Positions 22,101-31,798 of a DNA stretch of 64,000 nucleotides are shown in pieces. How positions within the stretch are numbered: position 1 is the stretch's first letter; each line of letters opens with the position of its first letter. Under the pieces are notes generated by a model. It had not been told where the DNA came from, searched no databases, and worked only from the letters and a program-made list of their open reading frames with translations. The DNA is taken from positions 116,233,298-116,297,297 of the forward strand of contig CM042012.1 in the NCBI GenBank assembly GCA_023525715.1, read 5' to 3'. Both the position numbers and the translations under genes were made by a program. The stretch comes from Cichorium intybus (taxonomy: Eukaryota; Streptophyta; Magnoliopsida; Asterales; Asteraceae).

Positions 22101-22181
22101 AATAGAAAACACCCCCGTTGCCTCACCTGATGGTTCCTGGGCAACACTTACTGGATTACTACTAACGTGACTAAAATTCAT
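19155..22181 (-). CDS. Gag-protease polyprotein of element B
   Basis: A 1008-residue frame. I chose MNFSHVSSNPVSVAQ because the homologue in element C starts at the same point. The N-terminal 200 residues are P/Q-rich. The capsid region (about 225-410) has IRPQLLGILSEFRGHKQDDP and RLRLFPFTLKDKAKYWFTSL. A Q/N/G-rich stretch (about 450-560) stands where a CCHC zinc knuckle is usual, and I see no such knuckle. Charged linkers lead to an aspartic protease (about 750-880) with LLDLGASVNILPGYLYD and ALILGRPFLATAG; D-L-G-A in place of DTGA/DSGA is typical of Athila/Tat-type proteases. The C-terminus has a short coiled coil. The frame is intact and could supply particles, but no polymerase follows. 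Confidence 0.92.
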   Translation of the reverse strand: MNFSHVSSNPVSVAQEPSGEATGVFSIPPLSEFQFVSTSASGGAVSAPAPIPSCTPPSVPPFTPASQPQSTNPFTSAMSWGEPTRDGTPVSRQQTPTSQPQHVLFKPQPTYQPTQPIHYQQPPQPQYHHPETEEGYDEEDEGWVPPAPQPQWNRGRGPPRRAPQYQPPGQREYNDHLYGNPAQPLHFAQPRRQSVASHFQPREYDDSSPIYIPDNIDSQVEIRPQLLGILSEFRGHKQDDPYNHLYEFLAIANSNNPRNTNRNIFRLRLFPFTLKDKAKYWFTSLPSNSITTWDQLKAKFLQEFYPASKTTKIRRVIQDFQQKLGEAFHEAFDRLKELLRSCPHHEIPRWQLVKLFFEGVSETHQAMINASSSGTFMWQDTEEAWQFLEQLSNGSKVNFSTRKTIGTAAAVGADADWKKEVKKEISELNKKFDRLMSTLQNGPQNSLQGGQGGPKTQEVNQVYGQGQGQHNNGRPYRPYNQGQQQNFRQNNYQSQSTNQPRTHQPANNNNHNGNSSNNNNRGPTNITNNAPGTQEEMIAKMYDMVTATQQQSQANAKAIANMERQIGQMAADQQKRDSGKLPSATEVNPTHNQRPGKEQVNTVESGWRKVTLEDLFEVGSEVRLVEEEKALESEEGKEEGISVENDTQLEIYKEVQKEEQPTIAGIKQKKKNTKGKTKQEAPKSMGPLINQPLWDELKDAPEDTWILQEMCEQNGKSKAPTPKTVRLTVKASEALLGTLPKEEKDPGSPLITTTVGDVVIRNTLLDLGASVNILPGYLYDKYKNEEIEPAEVVLQLADQSTRVSRGKLTNVIVKVGDFFYPVDFLVMEYESLDDASALILGRPFLATAGSVIDCKTGDMDIFFGTKKRRLNMFGNPISLPSEENGKQMDRRILMEPGIKSKENIWTRTGEGGKEEILKETKDHPLSIIDKEQLLDMIEMMEARHQQYENESREREAKVFKLVESQQQWISGVSDRMTQLTSVMSMMANNFMPGFNQMPSRVQEEEDSA

Positions 22182-22362
22182 GATATTTTTGCGCAGTACG
22201 CTCAATCTCAGAATCAAAATGCAATGGGGATAATTGCTTACCCCTGCGGGTACGCATGCACTAGTGCAACACGTCCACAAAAATCAAAAACCAAACTAAC
22301 CAAATGAAACTTTCAAAAACAAGAAACAAGTTCCTACTACTCACCTAATCTAAGCTCACAGC

Positions 22363-22380
22363 TCCCCGGCAACGGCGCCA
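22363..22380 (-). other. Primer binding site (tRNA-Asp) of element B
   Basis: The minus strand reads TGGCGCCGTTGCCGGGGA five bases after the 5' LTR, complementary to the 3' end of plant tRNA-Asp. This primer is usual in the Athila/Tat group. Confidence 0.88.
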
Positions 22381-22385
22381 AAATT

Positions 22386-23450
22386 TGACAACGCCAGCGG
22401 TCGTCGTGCGGTCAAAAATAAAGAAAAAACCTAACACACACTAGCACAGTGGTAGTCAGGGTCGATCCACAGGAGCTTCGTGGTTAGACTAAATGAGAGA
22501 TTACCAACTAGTAGTGTCACGCTACAGTCGGAGGATCTAGTTCCTACCTTCCTAATCACTAACAAACTAAAGCAATGATCAAACAACTCAGAAGTACATC
22601 TCTGAATCAGAAGCAATCAAAGGCATCCAAACTAGCAAAACCAAGCAAAGCATAAACTAGCCACTAACTAAAGTTCTACTGAACAGTTACTAGCCAAGGT
22701 TTAATGCCTAAAAACTAACCTAATTAGCTACTGATTTCAGCAACGAAAAACAGTCCCAACAAGGTCAAACCAATATCCAAACACAAATCAAACATTCAAA
22801 ACCAAACACAAGCATAAAAACACCGAAATACCAACATTAAATGTAACCAAATGATTTTCATTCACCAAATCCGAATTCCAAACATCCAAACAGTAACAAA
22901 ATGTCATAAAACAGAAGCCTAAAGCTTGGTATCAATGGTTGTCACTCCCAAAGACACAAACTAATGCTTACAAAAATCTAACTAAATGAAAATAAAATCC
23001 AAAACATGAAAATACCACTTAAGAAGTTGCTGAAACAAAATCTTGGAGTCAAAGAGCTTCAAGGTCGATTTTACACCCGGTCTTTGCTAGGGTTTTCGGC
23101 TGGAAATGCCTCTATTTATAGTTGCAATTTTCCCGTAGCTGCGCCGCGCAGATGAAGAATCCGCGGTGCGCGTACTAATCTTTTCCCGTTTCTTCGGTAT
23201 TTGAATGTGTTCCACCGCCTTAAGCCCGCGTCGCGCGTATCATAGATCCGCGGCAAGCGTACAAGTTTCCTTGATTTTTCATCCTTTTCCAAACTTCTTT
23301 CTTTTGCACGCTTTTAGTCCCTGTTTCCATTCTTTTTCTCCAAACAAGTCCTGGCACGAAAAGTGAGAATACCCAGACATATTTGATATAATTTTATCAA
23401 GAATAGGGCTCAACAACGCCTAAAATACTTGATATCACTAGGAGTTGTCA
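22386..23450 (-). repeat. 5' LTR of element B
   Basis: It is 1065 bp, TGACAACGCC...GAGTTGTCA on the plus strand. Compared with the other LTR it lacks 46 bp between two TCAG-containing sites, a deletion by short homology. The minus-strand TATA box TATAAATAGA is at 23111-23120 and would drive the element transcript. Confidence 0.93.
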
Positions 23451-23455
23451 CTATC

Positions 23456-24355
23456 CGAAATCCAGTATTGGATTTCGGACCTTCAAAGGAACTTAGAATC
23501 AGAAAGTATCTCACCCAGAAGAAAGAGTTCGGAAGGCCATACTCCGAACTAACACAAAAGATCACTCCGAACTAACTCAAAAGATCAAGACATTCTCAAC
23601 TATATTTCCAAAGACACTCTGATCAAACCAGCCAGGACTCCGAAATCCACTCAGGATTTCGGACTATCAATATCAACATATCTAAGGAAATATTACACTT
23701 AAACATTCAACAAAGAAGACTGAAGACCAAAGAACACCAAGAAGATAAGGCAAGGGATAAGCACTTCAACTTACAGGATATGATTAGACTAGATCAGGCG
23801 TGACCCTCTTGAAGTATGTCTGTTGTACTTTAGAGTATTATTAAATTATAGACAAGCCACCCTAGTCTGACATTGTATTTTTATATTAGATTCACCCTTT
23901 CTTATCTGACTGAAGAGAGACGTGTTGTCTCCTCTTCAGTCCATAGGTTATTACCCGAAGGTCCTCCCTTAGTCTATAAAAGGGAGACCAAGTTCATCTT
24001 CAGTCCTCATGGTTTTGAGAGACTTCATGTAACAATTTCTCTTATCAATACAATCTCTCATTCCATCAACTCTTACACTCTCATCTGCATTTCTTATTGT
24101 CCTTACATTTCTAGCACTCTTTAATTCTAGTCTTTATATTTCCAAGTTATATAACTGCTAGTCCTTATTATTTATTGTTGAGCTATTAAGATCTATTCTA
24201 AGTATCACTCCTTTATTATAATTCCGCAACCACATCAAGTCTCCGGACTTGTCCATCTCAAGTCTCAGAACTTGTCCCTCCGAAACTTCCAGTTTCGGAT
24301 CTTTACTTTCCGTAATCTTCATTTCCGCAATTACTTAGAATATTTGGTGACAACA
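23456..24355 (+). repeat. 3' LTR of Copia A, right piece
   Basis: It continues the LTR after element B and its CTATC duplication and ends GGTGACAACA at 24355. It contains a TATA box (TCTATAAAAGG at 23973-23983). Confidence 0.85.
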
Positions 24356-24671
24356 GAAGGAAACCGACGGATCGATTCCCGCATCATGGATATAAGCGAA
24401 CCGCGCCGCGCGTACCCCAAATCAACCCCTACGCATCGGGTTGGTTTACGATCCCGCGGCGCGCAATTTGCCTGACCACAGCGCGGTCATCAAAAATCCA
24501 AATTCTTCAAAACAACCCCACACTTGCCTTGGACTAATAATACCTGCAAATGACGATGATATAATCTTCCTAATTACTCCTAAGAATACAGCACCTAACC
24601 TATGAAAAGATGGGTTGCCTCCCAACAAGCGCTAAGTTTAACGTCTTCAGCCAGACGTACTATTCCTACTC
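24356..24671 (-). other. Non-coding segment downstream of gag-protease in element C
   Basis: Homologous to 18840-19154 of element B, including GC-rich motifs near 24395-24480 and the start of the same AT-rich linker. No gene. Confidence 0.75.
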
Positions 24672-27600
24672 CTATTCTTCTTGAATTCCTGATGGCATCT
24701 TCTTGTGATCTGGCACGAAATTGGGAGCCATCATTGACATCAATGAAGTGAGTTAAGTCATCCTGTCACTAACCCTGCTAATCCATTGTTGCTGAGCTTC
24801 TAGAAGTTGAAAGACCTTTGCTTCTCTTTCCCTTGCATCTTTCTCATACTGCTGGTGCCTTGCCTCCAACATCTCCATCATGTCCAGCAACTGCTCCTTG
24901 TCAATGGTGGACAATGGATGCTCCTTTGTTTCTTTTAAAACTTCCTCTTTTCCTCCTTCTCCCGTTCGTGTCCATATTTTTCTTTTGTCCCTAACCCCAG
25001 GCTCCATCAGCAAGTTGTTATCGAAATTCTTATCATCATACCCTTGAGGTAGAGATATGGGACTTCTAAACATATTTAACCTTATTTTTCTCGACCCAAA
25101 GAAGATATCCAAATCTCCTGTTTTGTAATCAATAATAGCGCCGGCTGTAGCCAAGAACGGACGTCCTAATATTAATGCGGGTGCATCCTCCTGACTCTCG
25201 TACTCCATAACTAAAAAGTCCACTGGGTAAATGAAATCCCCTACTTTCACTATGACATTAGTAAGCTTACCTCGGGACACTCTGGTTGACTGATCAGCCA
25301 GCTGTAACACAGTCTTTGCCAGCTCTAATTCCTCATTCTTGTATTTATCATATAAATATCCCGGTAGCACATTCACACTTGCTCCCAAATCCAACAAGGT
25401 GTTCCTAATGACCACATCTCCTACAGTAGCAGTAATCAGTGGTGACCCAGGATCCCTTTCTTTCTTGGGCAGTGTTTCCAACAATGCCTCACTAGCCTTA
25501 ATTGTCAACCTCACAGTGTCAGGTGTGGGAGTCTTGCTTTTTCCATTTTTCTCGCATATCTCCTGAAGAATTCTTGTATCCTCAGGAGCGTTCTTAAGTT
25601 CATCTCACAAGGGTTGGTTCATCGATGGCCCTGTCGATTTGGGCGCTTCTTGCTTTGTCTTTCCCTTCTTATCCTTCTTCTTTTGTTTAATTCCAGCTAT
25701 TATTGGCTGCTTTTCCTCTTGGCCATCCTTGTTCTCCTGTGGTTGAGTTTCCTTCTCAACGGGAATTTCCTTTAATTCCGTGTCTTCCCTATTCTCCTTT
25801 TCAATTTCCACCTTTTCCTTAACTTATTCTTCTTTTTCACTTTCAGCTTCATTTCCTGATTCTAGCAGATCTTCCAGGGTGACCTTCCTCCATTCAGCCT
25901 CGACAGTGTTGACATGTTCCTTTCCGGCCCGCTGACCATGGGTCGGATTGACTTTTGTGGTACTTGGCAGCTTCCCATTATCTCTTTTTCGTTGGTTTTC
26001 AGCTATTTGGGCGATTTGCCTCTCCATATTAACGATGGCTTTCACATTGGTCTGCGATTGCTGCTGTGTTGTGTTGAACATCTCATACATTTTTGCAACT
26101 AGATCCTCCTGAGTCTCTGGGGCATTGTTGATGGAGTTATTGGGCCCCCTATTGTTGTTGCTACCATTTCCATTGGTATTAGCACTATTGTTTGCCGGTT
26201 GATACTGCCTGGGTGGATTGGATGACTGCCCTTGGTAGTTGTTTTGCCTCTGGTTATTGAAATTCTGCTGACCTTGGTTATATGGTCTATAGGGTCGTCC
26301 ATTTCCATATTGACATTGACCCTGACCATAGACTTGATTTGCTTCTTGAGTGTTTGGTCCTCCTTGACCTCCTTATGGCTGACTCTGAGGTCCATTCTGC
26401 AGAGTAGACACAAGCCTATCGAATTTCTTATTGAGCTCGCTTATCTCCTTCTTTACATCCTTTTCCAAGTCGACATCAGCTCCTATTGCTGCAGCTGTGC
26501 CTACCGTCTTTCTTGTAGAGAAATTCGCATTGGAGCCGTTACTTAACTGTTCCAAAAACCGCCAAGCCTCCTCCAGGTCTTGCATCATAATAGTGCCACT
26601 AGATGATGAGTTAATCATAGCTTGGTTCGTCTCACTTGCTCCTTCAAAGAATACCTTAACCAGTTGCTATTTTGGGATATCGTGATGAGGGCATGACCTC
26701 ATCAACTCCTTTAGACGATCCCATGCTTCATGAAAAGCTTCTCCATGCTTCTGCTAAAAATCCTGAATGGCCCTCCTGATCTCCGTCGTCTTGCTTGCCG
26801 GATAAAACTCTTGTAAGAACTTAGCTTTGAGTTGGTCCCATGTAGTGATGATATTCGATGGCAAAGACGTAAACCAATATTTGGCTTTGTCTTTAAGAGT
26901 GAATGGGAACAATCTTAATCTAAAAATGTTCTTATTAGTGTTCCTAGGGGTGTTAGCATTGGCTATTGCTATAGACTCATACAAGTGATTGTATAGGTCA
27001 TCCTGTTTGTACCCCCTAAATTCTGGTAATATCCCTAACAACTGAGGCCTAATTTCTACTTGAGATCCTATATCCTCAGGAATGTAAATGGGCGACGAGT
27101 CATCGTACTCCTGTGGCTGGAAGTACGATGCAACCGATTGCCCCCTCGGTTGTGCAAAATACAAGGGTTGAGCAGGATTACCGTAAAAGTGATGATCATT
27201 ATATCTCTGCTGACCTTGTAGTGGTTGATGCTGGTATGCTCTTCTTGGAGGTCCCCAACCTCGGTTCCATGGTTTCTGTGGTGCTGGTGGAACCCATCCT
27301 TCGTCTTCTTCATCATACCTCTCCTTAGTCTCTTGATACTGGTACTGCTGCTGAGGTGGTTGCTGTTGATATTGTTGCTATGGTGGTATAGGTTGGAATG
27401 TGGTTTGTGGTTTAAAAAGTGTTGGTGCTGGTTGAGAAATGAGTTGAGAAATGGGTGTCTGCTGTCTAGATACTGGGGTGCCATCGCGGGTCGGCGCTCC
27501 CCAAGACATGGCATATGTAAATGGGTTTGTGGATTGTGGTTAGGATAAAGGTTGAAATGGTGGAATCGACGGCGGAGTGCATGATGGTATAGGTGCAGGG

Positions 27601-27740
27601 GCTGAAACTGCACCACCAGTAGCACTCGTGCTCCCAAATTGAAATTCTGAAATTGGGGGAATAAATGACATACCTGTTGCCTCACCCGAGGGTTCCTGGG
27701 CAACACTCACTATACTACTACTGACATTACTAAAACTCAT
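24672..27740 (-). pseudogene. Gag-protease of element C, degenerate
   Basis: It has the same frame and domain order as the gag-protease of element B: capsid (YFAQPRGQSVAS, RLRLFPFTLKDKAKYWFTSL), Q/N/G-rich region, protease with LLDLGASVNVLP and ALILGRPFLATAG near 25.15-25.45 kb, and C-terminal coiled coil ending at the stop at 24672-24674. The frame is never shifted but has stops at 27540, 27378, 26754, 26667, 26373, 25824, 25605 and 24753. Where element B gives the ancestral residue these are Gln-to-stop or Trp-to-stop, the product of C-to-T change on one or the other strand. Confidence 0.92.
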
Positions 27741-27961
27741 TGTATTTAAGCGCCTATGTGCACGGATCTTACGCGCAGTTCGCTCAATCTCTGAGTCAAA
27801 ATACAAAGGGGATAATTGCTCACCCCTACGGGTACGCATGCACAAGTTCAACACGCCCGAGAAAACCAAAAGCAAAATTACTAACTAACTGAAATCTCAA
27901 AATCAAAACTAAAATTCAGAAACTAAAAATCCTACAGATCACCTATTCTCAAGCTCACAAC

Positions 27962-27979
27962 TCCCCGGCAATGGTGCCA
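27962..27979 (-). other. Primer binding site (tRNA-Asp) of element C, mutated
   Basis: The minus strand reads TGGCACCATTGCCGGGGA, two bases different from the element B site (both G-to-A type), five bases inside the LTR. Confidence 0.8.
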
Positions 27980-27984
27980 AAATT

Positions 27985-28968
27985 TGACATCGCAACAGTC
28001 GTCATGAGGTCAAAAATAAGAAATTACCTAACACACACACTTAGCACAGTGGAAGTCAGGGTCGATCCACAGGAGTTACGTGGTCGAGACAGGTGACAGA
28101 TTACCAACTGCAGTGTCACGCTACAGTCAGAGGACCTAGTTCCTAACTTTTTCCAAACAATCCCAAAAATCACAAACTAAAATAGTTCCAAGCAAGCATT
28201 AACTAGACTAAAATCCACTAACTAAACCTTGTTACCTACTGAAATCAGAAGTACATCTCCAATTCAGAAGCAATCAAAGGAAATCCAAACATCAAACACA
28301 ATCCAATCAATCAAACTTTCATTCACAAGCATAAATACCGAAAAACTAAGCAATTAACAAAAACCAAATGATTATCATTAACCAAATCAGATCCAATAGG
28401 TCCAAAATAGTAACCAAAACTATTAAAAACAGAAACAAAGACTCAATGTCAATGATTGTCACTCCCAAAGACACTAGCCACTATCACTAACTATTTTACT
28501 AATTGAAAATTAAAGATAAAAACATGAAAATACCAAAAGATGATTGCTGAAGCTAAATCTCGGAGTCAAAGAGCCTTGGGGGTCGATTTCACACCAGGTC
28601 TTCGCTAATTTTTTCGACCTAAAAGCCTCTATTTATAGTTGCAAAACTCTCGAGACCGCGCCGTGCATAAGTGGATCCCGCGTCGCGCGTAGGGGTTTAT
28701 CCCCGTTTTATCAGCATTTGAATTCTTTCCATCGCCTCATAACCGCGTCGCGCCTTGATGAATTCCGCAGCGCGCGTACGTCTTTTCCTAATTTTGCCTT
28801 GATCTTCAAACTTCCTCCAAATTGCACGCTTTTGGTCCTTATTTTCATTATTTCTTTCCAAACAAGCGCTGTCACGAAAAGTGAGAATACCACGATGTAT
28901 ATGATATAATTTCACTAAGAATAGGGCTCAACAACGACTAAAATATGTGATATTACTAGGCGTTGTCA
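27985..28968 (-). repeat. 5' LTR of element C
   Basis: 984 bp, TGACATCGC...GGCGTTGTCA on the plus strand, related to the LTRs of element B. The minus-strand TATA box TATAAATAGA is at 28628-28637, and GC-rich CGCGTCGCGC-type motifs lie near 28655-28775. Confidence 0.9.
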
Positions 28969-29941
28969 ATAATACCTAGTAATGTTAGACATTATATGCG
29001 TTATTGAGTCGGGTTTTAGTTGATTTATCTTTCTAAAAAGACTAATATCGCTCACTTTTGTGCCAAGTGTTTTGGATGTATTTTTAGTGTAAATACAGGG
29101 TTAAAAGTGTAATTTGGAACAAGTTGAGGGGAAAAAGAAACAAAGGAGGCGAATCAGGACAGCTGGCGATGCTAACCCATATGGTTAGCGACGCTAAGTT
29201 GGATAAAAGGCCAAATCTCTAATTTGAATTTCAAGTCGTGCAAATCGAGGCACGGATGACGGGTTAGTGACGCTAAATTCAGATAATGACATAATGTTTA
29301 TTTTTTAAATTCAAATTAGCGAGATATCGTGGATCTAGATGAGCCACGACACGGTATACCCTTGTCTGTGGCTCGGACACGCTAGATTTCACCACTATAC
29401 ATACAGAGCTCCCGTCCGACTTTTGGAGCATCGCAGGATATCGAGAGGGGATCTAATAGTCTAAATTCGTCTCATTTTCAAGTTCCAAGTGATAGGTTTG
29501 GTTAGAATTGGTATTTTAGTAGTTTTATATCAACTCGGTATTGAGGTATTGCACAGTTGTGATTTTCCTCGGTTACTTGATGTTATGTTTGGTTTAGACT
29601 CAGGAGCAATCATTCGACTCTTGTAATTCTTTGATTTGTGTAATGGAATAGTTTGGTTTTGAATATTTGTTTTGATTTGAGTTTATAAAAGAAGCATTCA
29701 GTTCTATGGTTTTCTGGATTTTGCAATCAGATCTGAGTTTTATTTTTGTTTTGTTTAAGTTTTGGTTGCTTCCCACATGTTCTTGATTTGCCGGCTATAG
29801 AGTAACAATATAGTTGGTTTATTTATTGACACAAAGTGCCAACCACGGACTCCACGGTTCAACCCTTTCCTACCGCTAGCTACTGGGCTTGTAATGCTAT
29901 ATATTTTTATTTTTGACCGCATTGATGACTGCGACGTGTCA
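28969..29941 (+). repeat. 5' LTR of element D
   Basis: It starts ATAATACCTAGTAATG, aligned to base 3 of the 3' LTR (TGATAACGCCTAG), and ends GACGTGTCA. The TATA position reads TATACATAC, altered from TATAAATAC in the 3' LTR. It contains the inverted repeat GCTAACC-CATAT-GGTTAGC near 29174. Confidence 0.87.
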
Positions 29942-29946
29942 ACTTT

Positions 29947-29964
29947 TGGTACCGTTGCCAAGGA
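29947..29964 (+). other. Primer binding site of element D
   Basis: TGGTACCGTTGCCAAGGA lies five bases inside the LTR, a diverged form of the tRNA-Asp site seen in elements B and C. Confidence 0.75.
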
Positions 29965-30044
29965 GTTGTGCACTTGACACTCTGTGTCAATTTCGATTTT
30001 TCTTTTGACTTTGATTTTTAGTTTTGTGCATGTACGTCCTCACA

Positions 30045-30701
30045 ATGGATGATTACAAGTCTATGGATCAAGATACGTGTTAGGAATATGACAACCCGGT
30101 CGATGACCATTACGAGGATGATTTCTACAATGAATCATTCGTTGATAATGAGTTATGGACCGAGGATCCAACTCAGTATGAAAATTTCGATGAGTCGTGT
30201 TTTGTTATTGACGAAGATCTAGACGATTCAAATAATACAAAATTTGATCATGTCTTGGATCTATTGACTGCAACCCTCTATAGGGAGGAAAATAATGCCA
30301 ACGCCCTTTCGACAATGGCAAGTCAATTAGAACAACTAGAGGAACAGTTGAGACACCAACCACACTCGCCAGAAACCGAGGCGATTGATTTTTATACCAA
30401 GAATGATGATGTGTATGAACCTGCATCACCTGAACATATGATGGAAAGTCATACACTTTGGGAAATTCATGAGACCATTGAGATAGTCGAAATGTTTGTT
30501 GAGGAGGGGGCCGTAGATGACAATACTACCCATTACCCAACAACTTATAAAATTTTTGAATATTTTGATGATCAAGATTTGGTGATGAGTGAATCTAAAC
30601 CATCACCAGACAATGCCAGTCGATCACTCTTGGCACCGATCCACCTGTTGGACGATACCAAGAAGATGACAACGTTGTGGTATTTAAAAACGAGAAACTA
30701 A
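30045..30701 (+). pseudogene. Acidic ORF of element D, unknown function
   Basis: The frame starts MDDYKSMDQD at 30045, has one TAG at 30078-30080, then runs open to 30701 (about 218 codons). It is rich in D and E, with aromatic residues in the first 70 codons (YEDDFYNESFVDNELW), then a short helical stretch (TMASQLEQLEEQLRH). I recognise no family. It occupies the gag position but has no capsid, zinc-knuckle or protease motif. It might be a remnant of the acidic N-terminal part of a gag or an accessory protein. Confidence 0.55.
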
Positions 30702-30806
30702 GGATTTTCAAAAATGTTTTATCTAACTTTTGGAACTGCAATAAACTTTGAAACTAAGGATTTTCAAAAATGTTTGAGTCGTTGTTAGAAAGTCTTAAAA
30801 GCTCTA

Positions 30807-30844
30807 TTTGCTTGGGGACAAGCAAAGCATAAGTGTGTGGTGTT
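30807..30844 (+). other. Hairpin and polypurine tract of element D
   Basis: An 8-bp stem with GGGA loop (TTTGCTTGGGGACAAGCAAA, 30807-30826) is followed by GCATAAGTGTGTGGTGTT and the LTR. Element B has the same arrangement at 16235-16273 with one base pair changed on both sides of the stem. Confidence 0.75.
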
Positions 30845-31798
30845 TGATAACGCCTAGTAATGTTAGACATTACATGCATTATTGGGTCGGGTTTTAGTTC
30901 ATTTATCTTTTTAAAAATACTATTATCGCTCACTTTTGTGCCATTTTTAGTGTATATGTAGGGTTAAAAGTGCAATTTGAAAAGAGTTGAGGGGCAAAAG
31001 AGACAAAGAAGGCGAATCAGGCCAGTTAGCGATGCTAACCCTTATGGTTAGTGGCGCTAAGTTCGATAAAAGGCCAAATCTCCAGTTTGAATTTCAAATT
31101 GCGCATATCGAGGCACGGATGACGAGTTAGCGACACTAACCTTTATGGTTAGTGACGCTAAGTTCAAATAATGACATAATCTTCATTTTTGAAATTCAAA
31201 TTAGCAAGATACCATGGATCCAGATGTGCTGCGGCTCGGACATGCCAGATGTCACCACTATAAATACAGAGCTCCTGTCCGACTTTTGGAGCATCCCGGG
31301 GTATCGAGAGGGGATCTAATAGTCTAAATTCGCCTCTTTTTCAAGTTCCAAATGATAGGTTTGGTTAGATTTGGTATTTTAGTAGTTTTATATCAACTCG
31401 GTATCGAAGTATTCTATAGTTGGGATTTTTCTCGGTTACTCGATGTTATGTTTGGTTTAGACTCAGGATAAATCATTCGACTCTTGTAGTTCTTTGATTT
31501 GTTTAGTTGGATACTGGTTTAGAATATTTGTTTTGATTTGAGTTTATGATAAAAGTATTCGGTTCTATGGTTTTCTCAATATGCAATCAAATCTGAGTTT
31601 TTTTTTTTTTTTTTAGTTTTAGTTTGCTTACCATGTGTTCTTGATTTGCCGACTATAGAGTGACATTGTAGTTGGTTTATTTATCGACACAAAGTTCTAA
31701 CCATGGACTCCACGGTTCGACCGTTACTTACCACTAGCTTGTGGGCTTGTAAGGTTATGTTTTGTATTTTTGACCGCATCGACGACTGTGACGTGTCA
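30845..31798 (+). repeat. 3' LTR of element D
   Basis: It starts TGATAACGCCTAG and ends GACGTGTCA (954 bp). TATA box TATAAATA at 31259-31266. A second copy of the GCTAAC-type inverted repeat is kept near 31127-31157. Confidence 0.88.

Larger units (their letters stand above)
15124..23450 (-). mobile_element. Element B: non-autonomous Athila-like Gypsy element, complete
   Basis: The two LTRs are 1111 and 1065 bp. The CTATC duplication on both sides (15119-15123 and 23451-23455) shows a complete insertion. On the minus strand the order is 5' LTR, tRNA-Asp primer site, gag-protease ORF (intact), about 0.75 kb non-coding, an Athila-type late ORF with frameshifts, polypurine tract and 3' LTR. Reverse transcriptase, RNase H and integrase are absent, so it would need enzymes from a relative. 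It lies in the 3' LTR of Copia A. The long intact gag-protease frame and similar LTRs point to a fairly recent insertion. Confidence 0.93.
4141..24360 (+). mobile_element. Copia A: SIRE/Maximus-like Ty1/Copia element, twice interrupted
   Basis: Visible parts are the gag end, pol, two antisense Agenet ORFs, a long sense extra ORF, a polypurine tract at 14917-14929 and the 3' LTR, which is split by element B. The 5' half lies left of Gypsy A, outside the window. The order PR-IN-RT-RNaseH is Copia. The large extra ORF behind pol and the LTR of about 1.1 kb fit the SIRE/Maximus lineage. The 3' LTR ends at 24355, and sequence homologous to the internal part of element B resumes at about 24356, so Copia A inserted into element C. 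GAAGG at 24356-24360 would be the right copy of its target duplication. Confidence 0.9.
24356..28968 (-). mobile_element. Element C: Athila-like Gypsy element, 5' part
   Basis: On the minus strand it has a 5' LTR, tRNA-Asp primer site and a gag-protease region homologous to element B throughout, then about 0.3 kb downstream before it is cut by Copia A at 24355. Homology to element B resumes exactly at the cut. Its 3' half is left of the window. It is older than B: its gag-protease has many in-frame stops. Its right end lies in the 5' LTR of element D. Confidence 0.9.
28969..31798 (+). mobile_element. Element D: small non-autonomous Gypsy-type element
   Basis: Two related LTRs (28969-29941 and 30845-31798) flank only about 0.9 kb. 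A tRNA-Asp-like primer site and a polypurine tract AAGTGTGTGGTGTT are present. The internal part encodes one acidic frame and no pol domain. The first two or so bases of the 5' LTR are missing because element C inserted there. Size and content fit a LARD/TRIM-like derivative of the Athila/Tat group. Confidence 0.85.
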
